Source of the DNA: Pectinophora gossypiella
Taxonomy: Eukaryota; Arthropoda; Insecta; Lepidoptera; Gelechiidae
DNA length: 64,000 bases
NCBI RefSeq assembly: GCF_024362695.1
Contig: NC_065421.1
Location: forward strand, 2,790,001-2,854,000
Reading direction: 5' to 3'
Under the pieces are notes generated by a model. That model saw only the letters and a program-made list of their open reading frames with translations, made no database searches and was not told the DNA's origin. The translations under genes and the position numbers were made by a program. Below, piece after piece: positions 31,521-42,351 of this stretch; positions within the stretch are counted from its first letter, which is position 1; each line of letters starts with the position of its first letter.

Positions 31521-31755
31521 GAGCTCGGTGGCGCAGCGGTAAACGCGCTCAGTCTGCGATTGTTGAAGTTAAGCTACTTTCGCAAAGGCCGGTCAAAGGA
31601 TGGGTGATCACAAAAAAAAGTTTTCATCTCGAGCTCCTCCGTGCTTCGGAAGACACGTTAAGCCGTTGGTCCCGGCTGCATTAGCAGTCGTTAATAACCA
31701 CCAATCCGCACTGGGCCCGCGTGGTGGTTTAAGGCCCGATCTCCCTATCCATCCA
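31521..31755 (+). mobile_element. Chimeric SINE S3: tRNA-like A box joined to a 5S rRNA-like segment, copy 1
   Basis: Begins GAGCTCGGTGGCGCAGCGG (tRNA-type A box). It continues with GAAGTTAAGC and GGTCAAAGGATGGGTGATC, which match the internal control region of eukaryotic 5S rRNA genes in order, then the core GTGCTTCGGAAGACACGTTAAGCCGTTGGTCCCGGCT shared with S1 and S2 and a family-specific tail to TCCCTATCCATCC. Second copy at 43335-43569. It is not a functional 5S gene, because flanking 5S regions are absent. Confidence 0.7.
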
Positions 31756-31889
31756 TAGGTGCTGTCAGTACAGGGAAATAAAGCGCTCGTAGCGAACATC
31801 AACACTGATTTTAAGCTCATGACGTAACATTATCATGCTCGCTGCGAATGGTACAATACGCCTCGTAACACCGGTCCGTACCCACCTTT

Positions 31890-32215
31890 TGATTTCGCTC
31901 GCTAATTACTCTAAAACATAGAGGTGGCCAAATAGCTCGCGACTACAAACACTTCAGGACCCCGATACCGACCCCGGCGGCGTGGTCGCCGATTTCCCTC
32001 ATTCAGCGCTCAATGCTATCTAATTAATTTTTTTAAATATTTTTCCTCTCAGACGACGCCCTGAGCCGAGGTTCGCGCCCAACTGGGCACCCTCAGGCTG
32101 TTGTCTTAAACGTTGTACCAGGTGAGAGCCTTCAGCGCTCCGCATTTGTCCGGCCAAGTAGTTAGTAGTTAATGCCATCTGCGGCAAATCTACAATAAGT
32201 CACGTCAAAAAAAAA
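31890..32215 (+). mobile_element. Jockey-like LINE 3' fragment
   Basis: From the decayed ORF2 end (CATAGAGGTGGCCAAATAGC) through the 3' UTR to CACGTCAAAAAAAAA. Confidence 0.75.
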
Positions 32216-32479
32216 TCCTCGCTAATAAGGATTGAGTTTATACAGATTCGCCTAAGAACGGTTTACTAACTTAGCAAATGAGTGCTGTCGACCCTCACCT
32301 TTGTAAAGAAAATAATTTTAGTTAAGCCGTTTGCGGTCTAGTGGTTTAAATGCGTTACTTCAACGCCGTTGGTTACGGGTTTGAATTCCAAGACAGACTA
32401 AAGACACGACTACGAAAACGTTTTTGGGTTAGATTTTTTGGTCATAACCGACATCACGTGAAACAGAAAGAAACATACC

Positions 32480-32878
32480 ATCACGCCTGTATCCCAGAAA
32501 GGGTAGGCAGAGGTGCATAGTATACACCCCTCCTGCCACGTTATGTTTAAGTCCATACAATAGGGAGCGATTCTATTACAATTGTCGGTTTGTTTATTGT
32601 TTGTTTGTTTGTTGTTGTTTGTTTGTTTGTTGTTGTTGTTTGTTTGTTTTTTGTTATTGTTGTTTGTTTGTTGCTGTTGTTTTGGTGCAATAAAGTGTAT
32701 TTGTTTTGTATTGTATTGTTCGGGTACAGATCCTTGAAACCACAAAATATCAATTATTTATGCTCAAAACATGAGTTTATACTTATAAAGTCGAATTCAG
32801 TGGTTTAGAGCTCAAGCTGAGAATCAAACCCGTGACACTGTTATGTTAATCACGCGTTTTCCGAACTACCACGGATTT
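32480..32878 (-). mobile_element. SINE-like S5 interrupted by a (TTTG/TTG)n run
   Basis: CACCCCTCCTGCCACG ... AAGTCCATACAATAGGG, then a TTTG/TTG microsatellite (about 32585-32690), then GTCGAATTCAGTGGTTTAGAG ... CAAACCCGTGACACTG. The reverse strand has a degenerate tRNA-like head. Confidence 0.45.
32585..32690. repeat. TTTG/TTG microsatellite
   Basis: Long alternation of GTTTGTTT and GTTGTTGTT units. Any Asn/Gln/Lys-rich reading frame across it is a by-product. Confidence 0.85.
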
Positions 32879-33878
32879 AAATAGATGAAAATAATTACCC
32901 AAGTATTACTAAAAAGCAGCCACAATAATTATAATTCAAAATTATCAACGGGTTAGAGTGTCAAGAAAAGTTAAAGTAAAAACTGGCGAGTAGCAACGTG
33001 TGTAATATTAATATTACACAAACCATTTGGAGCCACTTTTGACCCCCTCATAATTCAAAAACTATTTCACATACACCTGTCAAACTTGGCTCATATATTG
33101 AGACTTGCAAGATACCTATGTGCTCTAAATTTCATAAACACATCTCAAGCGGTTATTTAGATATTAACGTCCAAAAATAGTCATTTTGATCATTATTTTT
33201 ACCCGATAGTTTCCACATCACAAAACTACCGTAACTTCTCAACCCTTCTTCACGGCCATCAATCATTTGAGAGTCGTTAATGAGCTGAAACTAAAGATTT
33301 CTTAGAACCAATTTACTTTAAAACCAGTATTGTAAGACCTTTACCTTTTCAACAGTCTCTACGACAGATACGATTTTTAATATACTGGCTAACGAGTACA
33401 TATAGACCTCTCTTGCTAAGCGAATTGTATGTATTGAAGGGTCAAGATATTTTGGTGATGATTTGTCCTATTTTTACTACAACTTCTACCGTTTTGTGTC
33501 TGCAAGTATTAAAAAACCCATAAACAACTGCTTGTGTCGTTTATTGGAGCACTAAAACTTTAAAACACGGATTTAGAGGCTATTTTAGTTTGAACGGATG
33601 CCTATTTGTAATAATTAGTGGGACGATCAAAAGGGTTAGTTTACTAGGCCGGATTTTTCTTCGTTACTTCGTTTTGAAACCCCGGTACCAGACTTGAATC
33701 AATAAATTATAAATTTATCTTAAGAGCAGTTTTCATTATTATATTTTCTTAGTCAAACAAAAAGCTTGGTGAGGCGTGGGTACTTAGTTCATCTATCATC
33801 GAATTGGGATATGGTCGTGAGCTTAATTTAAAACTAAGTATTTAAAAAAAATATATTTTGTATGGCCTCCCTGATACA
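32879..33878. other. One kilobase without recognised genes
   Basis: Moderately complex AT-rich sequence without simple repeats, ORFs or familiar repeat ends until the S8 fragment at 33765-33840. It could be an old uncharacterised element. Confidence 0.4.
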
Positions 33879-34212
33879 GCCTCCGTGGTCTAGTGGTTAG
33901 AGCGTTAGGCTCACGATCTGGCGGTCCTTGTTCGATTCCCGATACGGACATTGTCGAAATCACTTTGTGAGACTGTCCTTTGTTTGCTAAAGACTTTTCA
34001 GGCTTGAATCACCTGATTGTCCGAAAAAGTAAGATGATTCCGTGCTTCTGAGGGCACGTTAAGCCGTTGATCCCGACTATTAGCCGTCAAAACACCTCCA
34101 CCAACCCGCAGTGGAGCAGCGTGGTGGAATATGCTCCATACCCCTCCGGTTGATTGAGAGGAGGCATGTTCCCAGCAGTGGGACGTATATAGGCTGTTTA
34201 TGTTATGTTATG
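33879..34212 (+). mobile_element. tRNA-headed SINE S1, complete copy
   Basis: GCCTCCGTGGTCTAGTGGTTAGAGC (A box), TTGTTCGATTCCCG (B box), CACCTGATTGTCCGAAAAAG, core GGGCACGTTAAGCCGTTGATCCC, then GTGGAGCAGCGTGGTGGAATATG and the GGGACGTATATAGGCTG tail with a TTATG run. Reference copy for the split SINE in CP-1. Confidence 0.8.
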
Positions 34213-34399
34213 TGTTATCGCCTCCCTGAAGCATCGAAGCACCATTCCCTCTTGCCAAAAGACTGCATGCATCAGCTTATCATCGAGTGTGGTGGACACA
34301 CGGAGCTTGATAGATTGAGACATGTCTGGTTGATTACGTATCTGGCTAATAGACCATCTTATCATAAAAAAAAAGAAAAGAAGAAAGAAGGGTTTATGA

Positions 34400-34632
34400 G
34401 GTCGGTAATCCAGGTGTTGTCAGGTTTATTGAGCCGCCAAATGCCCCGAACACGACTCATGTACCAACTACATACTTACATGAGTAAGTAGTAACAGGGA
34501 CCAACCGCTTAACGTGCCTTCCCCTCCTTCTTACAGCCTCTACACAAAGTGACTTTTGTGATGACCCCACCGGTGTTCGAACCCGGGGCCTCCGGATCGC
34601 GAGCCGAACGCTCCACCACTGGACCACAGAGA
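34400..34632 (-). mobile_element. tRNA-headed SINE S2
   Basis: TATTGAGCCGCCAAATGCCCC ... AGTAGTAACAGGGACCAACC ... TGTTCGAACCCGGGGCCTCC ... CCACTGGACCACAGAG. Internal deletion after the core. Confidence 0.7.
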
Positions 34633-34639
34633 TCGTTAT

Positions 34640-36318
34640 GGCTAATGATAATGTTACCTAAGTACCATCTATAAACAGACTTCAAACCACAGAAACACAT
34701 TAAGGAAATTCTAAAACAAAATTATGGTTATCGACCATAACTTACGTTAGAAGTAAGTTGGCAAGGTGTCGACTAAACGACGCCCCTAAGTTTTGACGTC
34801 AAGAAGTTACTGGGTGCCGCCCATTGAGCATTCTTCATACTGTCAACGTTACTATTAAGGGTGAGGTTACATCAACTAGGAAGGAGCGTTTTAATAGTAG
34901 GTACGTTAATAATAACATTGTCCACATTGTTAGTAAAGTCTATATATATTGTTCTTTATATTATTTATGAAGGTCATTATCTTTTCCACCAAGTAATTAT
35001 TGACTCTATTGTGTTTTCATGTTTTAAAGTTTTTTTCATGGTGGGCGGTTTTAAGGAAAATTCATAGTTTGTCCTTGGTGGGCGGAATGTTTAACCGTTT
35101 CAAACGCGTATACTCGGGCCTGTATTGTATTTTTGTTTTTAAAATCCGCTAGATGTCGCTGTACCGTTTACTACATTTTCTGCATTGCGGTTTCAAGATT
35201 TTCCGGCAACATTATGACTACACGCTAATAGAGAAAATTGCGGTTGTATTATTTTTGGGATCAGCTGGTTCACTTTTTTGTTATAATATCTTATAATATG
35301 GCTTATTTGTGTACAACTGGCTTTTATGGAAGAGCGGAGTCTCCTTACACAGGCACTACGCTTAAAAGGAATAAAAGGAGACTCCAATTACCTTTATTAC
35401 TGTAAATAGTTTCTAACCAATAAAGTATTTTTAAATAATCTTGCGGCACGCTGAGAGGTGAGGATATGGTATCCCGACGTGCCGGCAGAGTAGGGAAATG
35501 ATTGGTGATAAAGTAGAAGCAACAGCAAGCAGTAGTAGTATAGTTTATTAAAAAACACTTCACAAACTTAGTAACATAGTCACAAAAATAATAGTTCACA
35601 AAATACACATTTCACAAAAGGAGGGCACTGAGGAGGGTTTCAGAGGGCACGGCCCTAAACAGTATAATACGCTTGTTGTTTATATGAAGGTCAGGGATGC
35701 AGTGCGTCAAAAGTGAGTAAAATGAAAAGGAAATGCGAATGGAATGGAATGAGAATTTCGTAATTTAAAATGATGATGGTCCGAACAAAAGGCCAGTATG
35801 TGCAGAGTTTGTACTCTGCTACAATCTCTTTGATTATCTTTGAAATAATATGTCGTATAGTAGATGCTTATGATGTCTTTAACATAATGTTTGAATACGC
35901 CCAAGATTGATTACGTATTCAGTGAAGTCAACAAAATCGCTTTCCGCTACGCCATCTACTTAAAACTATCCTTAGCGGTTTGCGTGTGTAAAGTCTCATC
36001 CTAAATTTTTGTCTTCACACATTCCATCCCTCTAGGGAATTCCAAAATGGCGTTACAAGTAATTAAGCGGAACTAGGGACTTCCTTTGGTTTTAAACGTT
36101 CTTTTTTCAAATTCCTAGAATTTTACCCGACTCGTTAATGAGTTCATTAAATTAGCAGCGTTGTTAATAGCTTTATGTTTTCTTTTTTACTTTTTTCTTA
36201 CAAGTGGTAACGGATTGGAATATGGTTTCTGCAAGTTTTGTTTGTCAGCTTAATGCAGGACTGGTAGCAATTAAATCATATAAAGCATTTAGCAACTCAT
36301 TTTACAGCCATATGTAAT
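34640..36318. other. Intergenic DNA, no gene seen
   Basis: 35330-35350 (GGAAGAGCGGAGTCTCC) resembles 12155, and the following GGAATAAAAGGAGACTCC could be LTR-like, but no partner LTR, primer site or gag/pol is visible, so I make no call. The rest is AT-rich. Confidence 0.35.
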
Positions 36319-36595
36319 AGGCGGCCAATCAGCTCGAGACACCAAACACTTCAGGACCCTGATCCCGACCCAGCCGGCGTGGTTGACGATTTCCGACGAC
36401 CCACTAGGGTCGATTAATTCTTTCAAATATTTTTCCTCTCAGACGACGCCCTGAGCCGAGGTTCGCGCCCAACTGGGCACCCTCAGGCCTGTTGTCTTAA
36501 ACGTTGTACCGGGTGGCCTTCAGCGCTCCCCATTTGTCCGGCCAAGTAGTTAATGCCATCTGCGGCAAATCCATAAAAGTCAAGTCAAAAAAAAA
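36319..36595 (+). mobile_element. Jockey-like LINE 3' fragment
   Basis: GCGGCCAATCAGCTCGAGAC (ORF2 end) ... GACGACCCACTAGGGTCGATTAA (stop) ... GTCAAGTCAAAAAAAAA. Close to the 26752-28005 copy, with a small internal deletion. Confidence 0.8.
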
Positions 36596-37663
36596 GTAAA
36601 ATCATCTGGACAGATCATACAAACAACCTCGTTTTACACAGACACCACACATTGACGTTATCGTACATGTGTATGTCACGTTTGACGTCATATGGGGGGG
36701 GGGGAAGAGGTAAAACTAGCTCAAACGCTGGTGGGGAGCGGAGAGTTGCCGTTCTATACGTAGTATTATTCCTTATTCTATGCCGGAACTGAAACTAATT
36801 AAGGATTTGTGTTCTTTTTGAAATGGACAAGATATCTCTTGTCCTATCGGACAAGCCTATCGGCTGATCATCTGTCGCCACATTATTATGACTTCTTATC
36901 AAAAGTATTTGCAAGTACTTAGTCTTCTGATTATTGTGGCTCTGCTTACCTACTTAAAAATTAATGGCGTGAATTTATGGTATGTATAGTATGAAGTTAT
37001 TTTATAAGTAGTGTTTGGAATGCGCTTTATACAATTTTTTTATGTGTTCTTACTTTTAAAACTAGAAACTTTTATATTTTTATGGCGCAAATGTTTACTT
37101 TTCTGTCATAATAAATTATGTAGATACTTAAAAGTTTTAATAAGTTAGGTTTATGTTTTACTATGAAGTAACATACGCTGTAAAAGTGAATAATAATACG
37201 AGTTTTAATTTGGAATTACCTGTTCGATTCCTGGGGGGTTAAAAAGGCCACATTGAAGCAATTCGTGCAAATTTTAAAAACTATGACCCTCTGAATTTCT
37301 CCAACAGGCACTTACCTACTTTGTGGAGTACAGTATGCTCTGTACCAGCTCCTTTCGTAACCTTAAAACCCACAATACAGAAGAAGATTATATTAAACTT
37401 GTTCCATATGCCCATAATATAGCCCCCACAAAACTCAAATATTAATAAACTATACACCTATTCTCGCACCGGAAAACAGGAGACTTCCCGCGACCGCAGA
37501 TAGCTGTCAAAAAACAAACGCGTCAGTAAACGATGGGGAAGCGACGGCACGTTTCGTCAGCTGTCGCCACGTGATGACATCTGAGATGACGTGTAAACGT
37601 GTTCACACGTGACGACGCGGTCGTGTCGGTGTCCGATCGGATTAGAGACTAGTGGCTGTAGGG
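36596..37663. other. No gene seen; half MITE-A inside
   Basis: 36692-36703 is a G run; 37233-37275 is the left half of MITE-A (GGGGGGTTAAAAAGGCCACATTGAAGC). Otherwise AT-rich DNA without ORFs. Confidence 0.45.
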
Positions 37664-37886
37664 CTTATTACACCTACCTGTCCGACAGGCTAGATGTGTC
37701 AAGGTCACGGTTGTTCCCATGGTTACTCCCCACCAACTTCCGTTTCCCGATCAGATCGTGTAATAGCAAATCGGCGAGGCGTAACCATGGTAACCACGAT
37801 GTCGAGCGAGTTGGCGGGGAGTAACCATGGTAACCACCCGTGACCTTGACGTATCTAGCCTGACGGACAGGTAGGTGTAATGAGAA
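37664..37886. mobile_element. MITE-G, about 220-bp inverted repeat
   Basis: Left TTACACCTACCTGTCC...AGGCTAGAT...GTCAAGGTCACG...CCATGGTTACTCCCC pairs with the right end in reverse (GGGGAGTAACCATGG ... CGTGACCTTGAC ... ATCTAGCCTGACGGACAGG ... TAGGTGTAA). Arms of about 70 bp and a short centre. Single copy in the window. Confidence 0.7.
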
Positions 37887-38710
37887 GCATAATTTCCGCG
37901 CATACGTAGCAAAAATGTGTATTTAATTCGAACCATCATACTATCAAAATTATTCTGTTATTTTCTACAAATACTTAATTTAATAATTAATAACAATATG
38001 CTATTTTGACTCCTTCTTCAAATGAGAAACTTTTTAAGAAACGACAAAACGAAATGGAATTTGCATGGAAATATTGGCCTGTGACGTCATCAGTAGAAGC
38101 AAGTAAAAGTCGTACTTATTATTAATTAATTCATAAATAAAATTCTACTTCTCTTCCTATTCTTCTTATACTTCTTCTTTTTTTCTTTTTAAATTTATTT
38201 TTCTTTGTTTTGCTTGAGGGGGAGGCCTGTGCCCAGTAGTGGGACGTATATAGACTATTTATGTGTGTGTGTGTGTATAAGTGAAAAATAAAAATGAGAT
38301 CGATTTTTGATTATGTTAGACTGGCTTTTATTTCTATAATAGCACTTTATAATTTATCTTCGACCCAGACAAAGATTCTATGTTATATTACATGGCCATT
38401 TTGTTTAAATTTGATAATACACTTAGGACGGTTAGTCTCCGCTTCACACCAATTCGTATCGGGCGTCGAGTTAGGTTTATCCCACCTTCTCTGGGTCTTC
38501 TTCATCATCATCATCAATTTAAGAGTCACGCTCTTCTCAGTGTAGCATTCTTCATTCTTAGTCTTGGTTTTCTGGGTCTTACTTTAACCTGAATGGCCGT
38601 AAGTTGCTACTAAAAGGAAGTGCGCGCGAACTGTTTCGCGTGCACTGACGTGGGACTATGGTAAGAATGAAATTTTTGTATGGAGTGTCAGAGTGTGTCA
38701 CAGTTTAGAT
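37887..38710. other. Repeat debris
   Basis: S1-type tail at about 38206-38262 (GAGGCCTGTGCCCAGTAGTGGGACG) followed by (TG)n at 38263-38277. A CACCAATTCGTATCGGGCG block near 38448 recurs near 21999 and 15184. RTE/S7 tail reversed at 38495-38562. No gene. Confidence 0.45.
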
Positions 38711-38998
38711 CTTCTTCTTCTATCCTGTGGATTGTGAGGAGCAGTACCAACCTCATCAACACTGGTGTCAGGGTTACTATTGAGCTGCCAAAGGCCCCTG
38801 ACATGGCTCACATAACGACTACTTACTTACATCAGTAAGTAGTAACCGGGACCAACGGCTTAACGTGCCTTCCGAAGCACCAATCATCTTACTTTCGGAC
38901 AATATGGTGATTAGCCAGAAATGTCCTAACCAAACAAGGGACCACAAATTATTTTTTGTGATATGTCCCCACCGGGAATCCACTAGACCACAGAGGTT
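38711..38998 (-). mobile_element. tRNA-headed SINE S2, head partly deleted
   Basis: TTCTTCTATCCTGTGGATTG ... GTTACTATTGAGCTGCC ... core ... CCACCGGGAATC then directly CACTAGACCACAGAGG: about 40 bp of the tRNA-like head are missing. Confidence 0.7.
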
Positions 38999-39239
38999 CG
39001 TTTAGGTAAGAAAGGTAAAAGAGAAAAATAAGAAATATAACTGTAATAGTAGCCGGCAGTCGTTGCTTCTAAATAATGTCTTTAAAACTTACTAACTAGC
39101 AGGATTGTCTTACCGATGTGTTTTGGAAGCTTTTTAAATTCCTATTATTATTTTAGTCATATTACACTAATGTTCCTTTCATACGGCTTCTACTTAGCAA
39201 AGTCTTAATTTAGTAAGTTCTTTTTATTTTATTAAAATA

Positions 39240-40879
39240 CACTTCTCATCAAAAAAATCGAAACACCTTGCAAGTTTACGTTTTGTCAGGATTATCAGAA
39301 AAATGTGTACATTTAGGAATAAATGTTAAATGTCGTTTAATAGTGAGTAATATGAGCTTATCAAATCTTAATGTTAATGTTCTAAATTTAAATGAATTTT
39401 TCATAGGTTTCGTATTTTGTTAAATGAGTCATTTTTATTCCGTATGGAGTATAAAGGAAATGGATAAAACAACACACGTAAATGAAAAAAAAAGCTAAAA
39501 AACGTTTATTTAATAACTTGTATTCCCTCCCCGAGCTCTAATTACTGCTTCCATATGGTTCTTCATCGATCGGATGAGAGTCACGATCACATGCTGTGGT
39601 ATATTGTCCCATTCCTCTTGGATTGCATCTTGCAGCTGGCTAAGTGTTTCTGGGGCAGGATCTCTTGCTCGAATTCGTCTCTTTAATTCATCCCACAGAT
39701 GTTCAATGGGATTCATGTCCGGGCTTTTTGCTGGCCATTCCATAATAGAGATATCGACTTCGTTAAGATAATCTCGTACGACGCCCGCGGTGTGAGCCCT
39801 AGCATTGTCGTGCATGAATATGAAGCCGTTGCCAATAAAATGTGCATAGGGCATCACATGAGGCTCGAGACACTCTTCGACGTACCGATGACAGTTTAGT
39901 GCAGGCAGACGTGGCCCAGACACGAAAGCAAGCTCTGTCTTACCGTCGGCGCTGATTCCTCCCCAAACCGTCCACGAACCGCCACCATAGCTGACCTTTT
40001 CTTCAATGCAGCATTGTGCATAGCGTTCTCCGTCTCTTCTGTAGACCTTGTTCCTTCCGTCGTTACCATACAGCATAATTTTACACTCATCAGAAAAGAG
40101 AACTTTGCTCCACTGTAGGTATGACCAATTTAGGTGCTCACGTGCAAAGTTAAGGGGCGCTCTTCGATGGTCTGCAGTTAATTTCGGCCCATTTGCTGGC
40201 TTATGCGGTACCAGTCCACGATCCTTCAACCTTCTTCTAATTGTAGAGTCACTTACAGCCACCCTTCGTACAACACGAAGCCGCTGCTGCAGTTGAAAAG
40301 CGTTAAGGCGTCGATTTCTTAAAGAAGTTGTTACAATAAATCGATCATCTCGCTCAGAAGTGACCCGATTCCTGCCAGATCCTGAACGGCGCGTAAACAA
40401 ACCAGTCTCCCGATAACGTTTATAGACTCTATGAACAGATGACAGGCTTAGATGCAGTCTTGCAGCCACAACACGCTGACTAAGGCCAGAATCCAGCAAT
40501 GCCACAACTTGGGCGGCTTCTGTGGGCGAAGTATCCATAGGTACGTTTTAGAAAAAAAACCTTTTTTCAGACGTCCCAAAGTCACAGTATTGAAATAAAA
40601 AACAAAAAGTTTAAGGATAGGCGCCAATTTTTAGTTTTTAAACGCTAAATGTACTCCAACCCTAAACACACATTTGTCTCAAAACAGTGATTCATTTCGT
40701 TTATAAGATAAACAAATGAAATTCTAATTTTGAATTTAGAATTTTCGCTTATTACTGTAATGGCCAAACTGCCAGCTATACATTTATGTATTTTTTTTCA
40801 TCGTATGAATTCTTTTTTGTGTTAAATTCGGACAGAAACAATGAAAACGGAAGTGTTTCGATTTTTTTGATGAGAAGTG
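39240..40879 (-). mobile_element. Tc1/mariner-type DNA transposon, apparently complete
   Basis: 1640 bp bounded by perfect 27-bp inverted repeats beginning CACTTCTCATC and ending TCGAAACAC inward, and flanked by TA on both sides (39238-39239 and 40880-40881), the Tc1/mariner target duplication. It encodes one uninterrupted transposase on the minus strand. A TIR-like relic (CACTTCTCATCAAAAAATTA) is at 47369. Confidence 0.92.
39510..40538 (-). CDS. Tc1-like transposase, intact 342 aa
   Basis: Typical family length (about 340 aa). Residues 1-110 hold paired helix-turn-helix domains (GLSQRVVAARL, SLSSVHRVYKRY; a second with VSDSTIRRRLKDRGL) that bind the terminal repeats. The catalytic DDE/D domain follows: first Asp in FSDECK (about 150), second in FMHDNARAH (about 243), and the acidic third in SPDMNPIEHLWDELKR (about 279). 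No stops or frameshifts. The start ATG 40536-40538 leaves about 340 bp to the right terminus. It cuts and pastes the element at TA; probably active recently. Confidence 0.92.
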   Translation of the reverse strand: MDTSPTEAAQVVALLDSGLSQRVVAARLHLSLSSVHRVYKRYRETGLFTRRSGSGRNRVTSERDDRFIVTTSLRNRRLNAFQLQQRLRVVRRVAVSDSTIRRRLKDRGLVPHKPANGPKLTADHRRAPLNFAREHLNWSYLQWSKVLFSDECKIMLYGNDGRNKVYRRDGERYAQCCIEEKVSYGGGSWTVWGGISADGKTELAFVSGPRLPALNCHRYVEECLEPHVMPYAHFIGNGFIFMHDNARAHTAGVVRDYLNEVDISIMEWPAKSPDMNPIEHLWDELKRRIRARDPAPETLSQLQDAIQEEWDNIPQHVIVTLIRSMKNHMEAVIRARGGNTSY

Positions 40880-40957
40880 TATCTAAGTATATAAAAAAAG
40901 TATTTGCAAGCCATTGTTTTGTCCTTTGATGCATAGTAATTATCTTTATAGGTTATG

Positions 40958-41113
40958 TACGGTCACGAGCATTAATATGTATACATAATTATACGTTTTT
41001 GTACCATGTCACATTAACTTTTTTGACAAATTGAACTGTAAGTGTCACTAAATCTCAAATATGTTAGTGCGACAGAGTCCTAAAGTGGGTACATTATATT
41101 GCTCATGACTATA
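40958..41113. mobile_element. MITE-D copy 1
   Basis: TA-flanked; ends CGGTCACGAGCATTAATATG and TATTGCTCATGACTA. Inner block GTACCATGTCACATTAACTT and TAGTGCGACAGAGTCCTAAA. Lies 77 bp to the right of the Tc1 element. Other copies 42706, 51592, 56045 and 63018. Confidence 0.75.
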
Positions 41114-41241
41114 CTATTGAATAGTACTAAAGATGAATAATTTTGAATAAAGAAATTACTAGTTCTGTGTTGACTCTCGAAATGTCATGGCAGTAAGCTA
41201 GCTACAGAGACTGCAAAAGATCGCGAGGAGTGATCGAGATT

Positions 41242-41347
41242 AATAAGTTAAATAGAAAAAAGAAAACTTTTGTGTCACCTTTAGGTCTGTCTTTATTTAG
41301 TAGGTAATCAGAATTGAATAATTTGTATTTGACTTAGGTAACTACCG
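41242..41347. mobile_element. MITE-C fragment
   Basis: AAATAGAAAAAAGAAAAC ... TTTAGGTCTGTCTTTATTTAGTA ... GACTTAGGTAACTACC. Confidence 0.5.
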
Positions 41348-41800
41348 AATTATCTATGATCTCAACATGAATTCAAAGTCATAAAGTAGACTTCAGTCGT
41401 TACCCCGAGCCACGATTCGAACCCGATAATTTCTTTGTAAAATTATAACAACGATACGATACTTGTAGCGTTATCACATTCCTACATAGCTTGCTAAATT
41501 GTCGACTGAGTGCCAAAGTTCACTAGGATTGCTAATTAATTATGTCATAACAGAAATTTGGGAATCTCTACGGCGAAGTCGGCGAAGTGTTTCGAAAACT
41601 TTCGCCAAGTCTGAAATGTTTCATAACTCAATATGTAAATAAAAACAATGCTAAGTTTTGCTCTAAAGCTCGTGAAGTAATGACAAAATTCATGTTATTA
41701 ATGTAAACTTCTTGTAGGAAAATGTATTGTCTTCTTATATGATGTGGGTTGTGAGATCAATGATCAAACCAACTAGCGTAAGGCGGAGTGTTACTATTAG

Positions 41801-42072
41801 CCTTCTTCTTCTATCATGTGGTGCTAGGGTTACTATAGAGCCGCCAAAGGCCCCTGACATGACTCATGTAACGACTACTTACTTACATCAGTAAGTAGTA
41901 ACCGGGACCAACGGCTTAACGTACCGTCCGAAGCACGGATCATATTTCGGTGATCAGCCTGTAATGTCCTAACCAAATTAGGGATCACAAAGTGATTTTT
42001 GTGATATGTCCCTACCGGTATTCGAACCCGGGACCTCCGGATCGTGAGCCTAACGCTTTACCACTGGACCAT
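41801..42072 (-). mobile_element. tRNA-headed SINE S2, cut by a Jockey insertion
   Basis: TTCTTCTATCATGTGG ... GAGCCGCCAAAGGCCCC ... core ... GGTATTCGAACCCGGGACCTCC ... TTTACCACTGGACCATTC. The head end is interrupted by the Jockey poly-A at 42073. Confidence 0.75.
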
Positions 42073-42306
42073 TCTTTTTTTGACGTGACTTACCTATTGT
42101 AGATTTGCCGCAGATGGTATTAACTACTTAGCCGGACAAATGGGGAGCGCTGAAGGCTCTCACCCGGTACAACGTTTAAAACAACAGGCCTGAAGGTGCT
42201 CAGTTGGGCGCGAACCTCGGCTCAGGGCGTCGTGTGAGAGGAAAAATATTTGAAAGAATTAATCGACCCTAACAGGTCGATAGCGATAAGCGCTAATTGA
42301 GGGAAC
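42073..42306 (-). mobile_element. Jockey-like LINE 3' fragment
   Basis: TTTTTTTGACGTGACTTACC ... GATTTGCCGCAGATGG ... GATTAATCGACCCTAACAGGTC (stop region). Poly-A next to the SINE head. Confidence 0.75.
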
Positions 42307-42351
42307 ACGGGGTTACTATAGTAGGTAATATTGTAATTAATCTTGATTCTA

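Noticed and set aside
31565..31625. Possible 5S rRNA gene
   Set aside because: Only the internal control-region blocks are similar; the ends of 5S rRNA are absent and the unit is a dispersed SINE.
32410..32745. Asn/Lys/Gln-rich open frame on the minus strand
   Set aside because: It is the translation of a TTTG/TTG microsatellite.
33879..33955. Possible tRNA gene (A and B boxes)
   Set aside because: Acceptor and anticodon stems do not fold as a tRNA, and the sequence continues into a SINE body with many copies. The same holds for the other SINE heads.
35300..35480. Possible LTR (AATAAA-like signal between duplicated GGAGACTCC motifs)
   Set aside because: No second LTR, primer-binding site or gag/pol sequence is present in the window.
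39574..40296. Plus-strand open frames within the Tc1 element
   Set aside because: Shadows of the minus-strand transposase.
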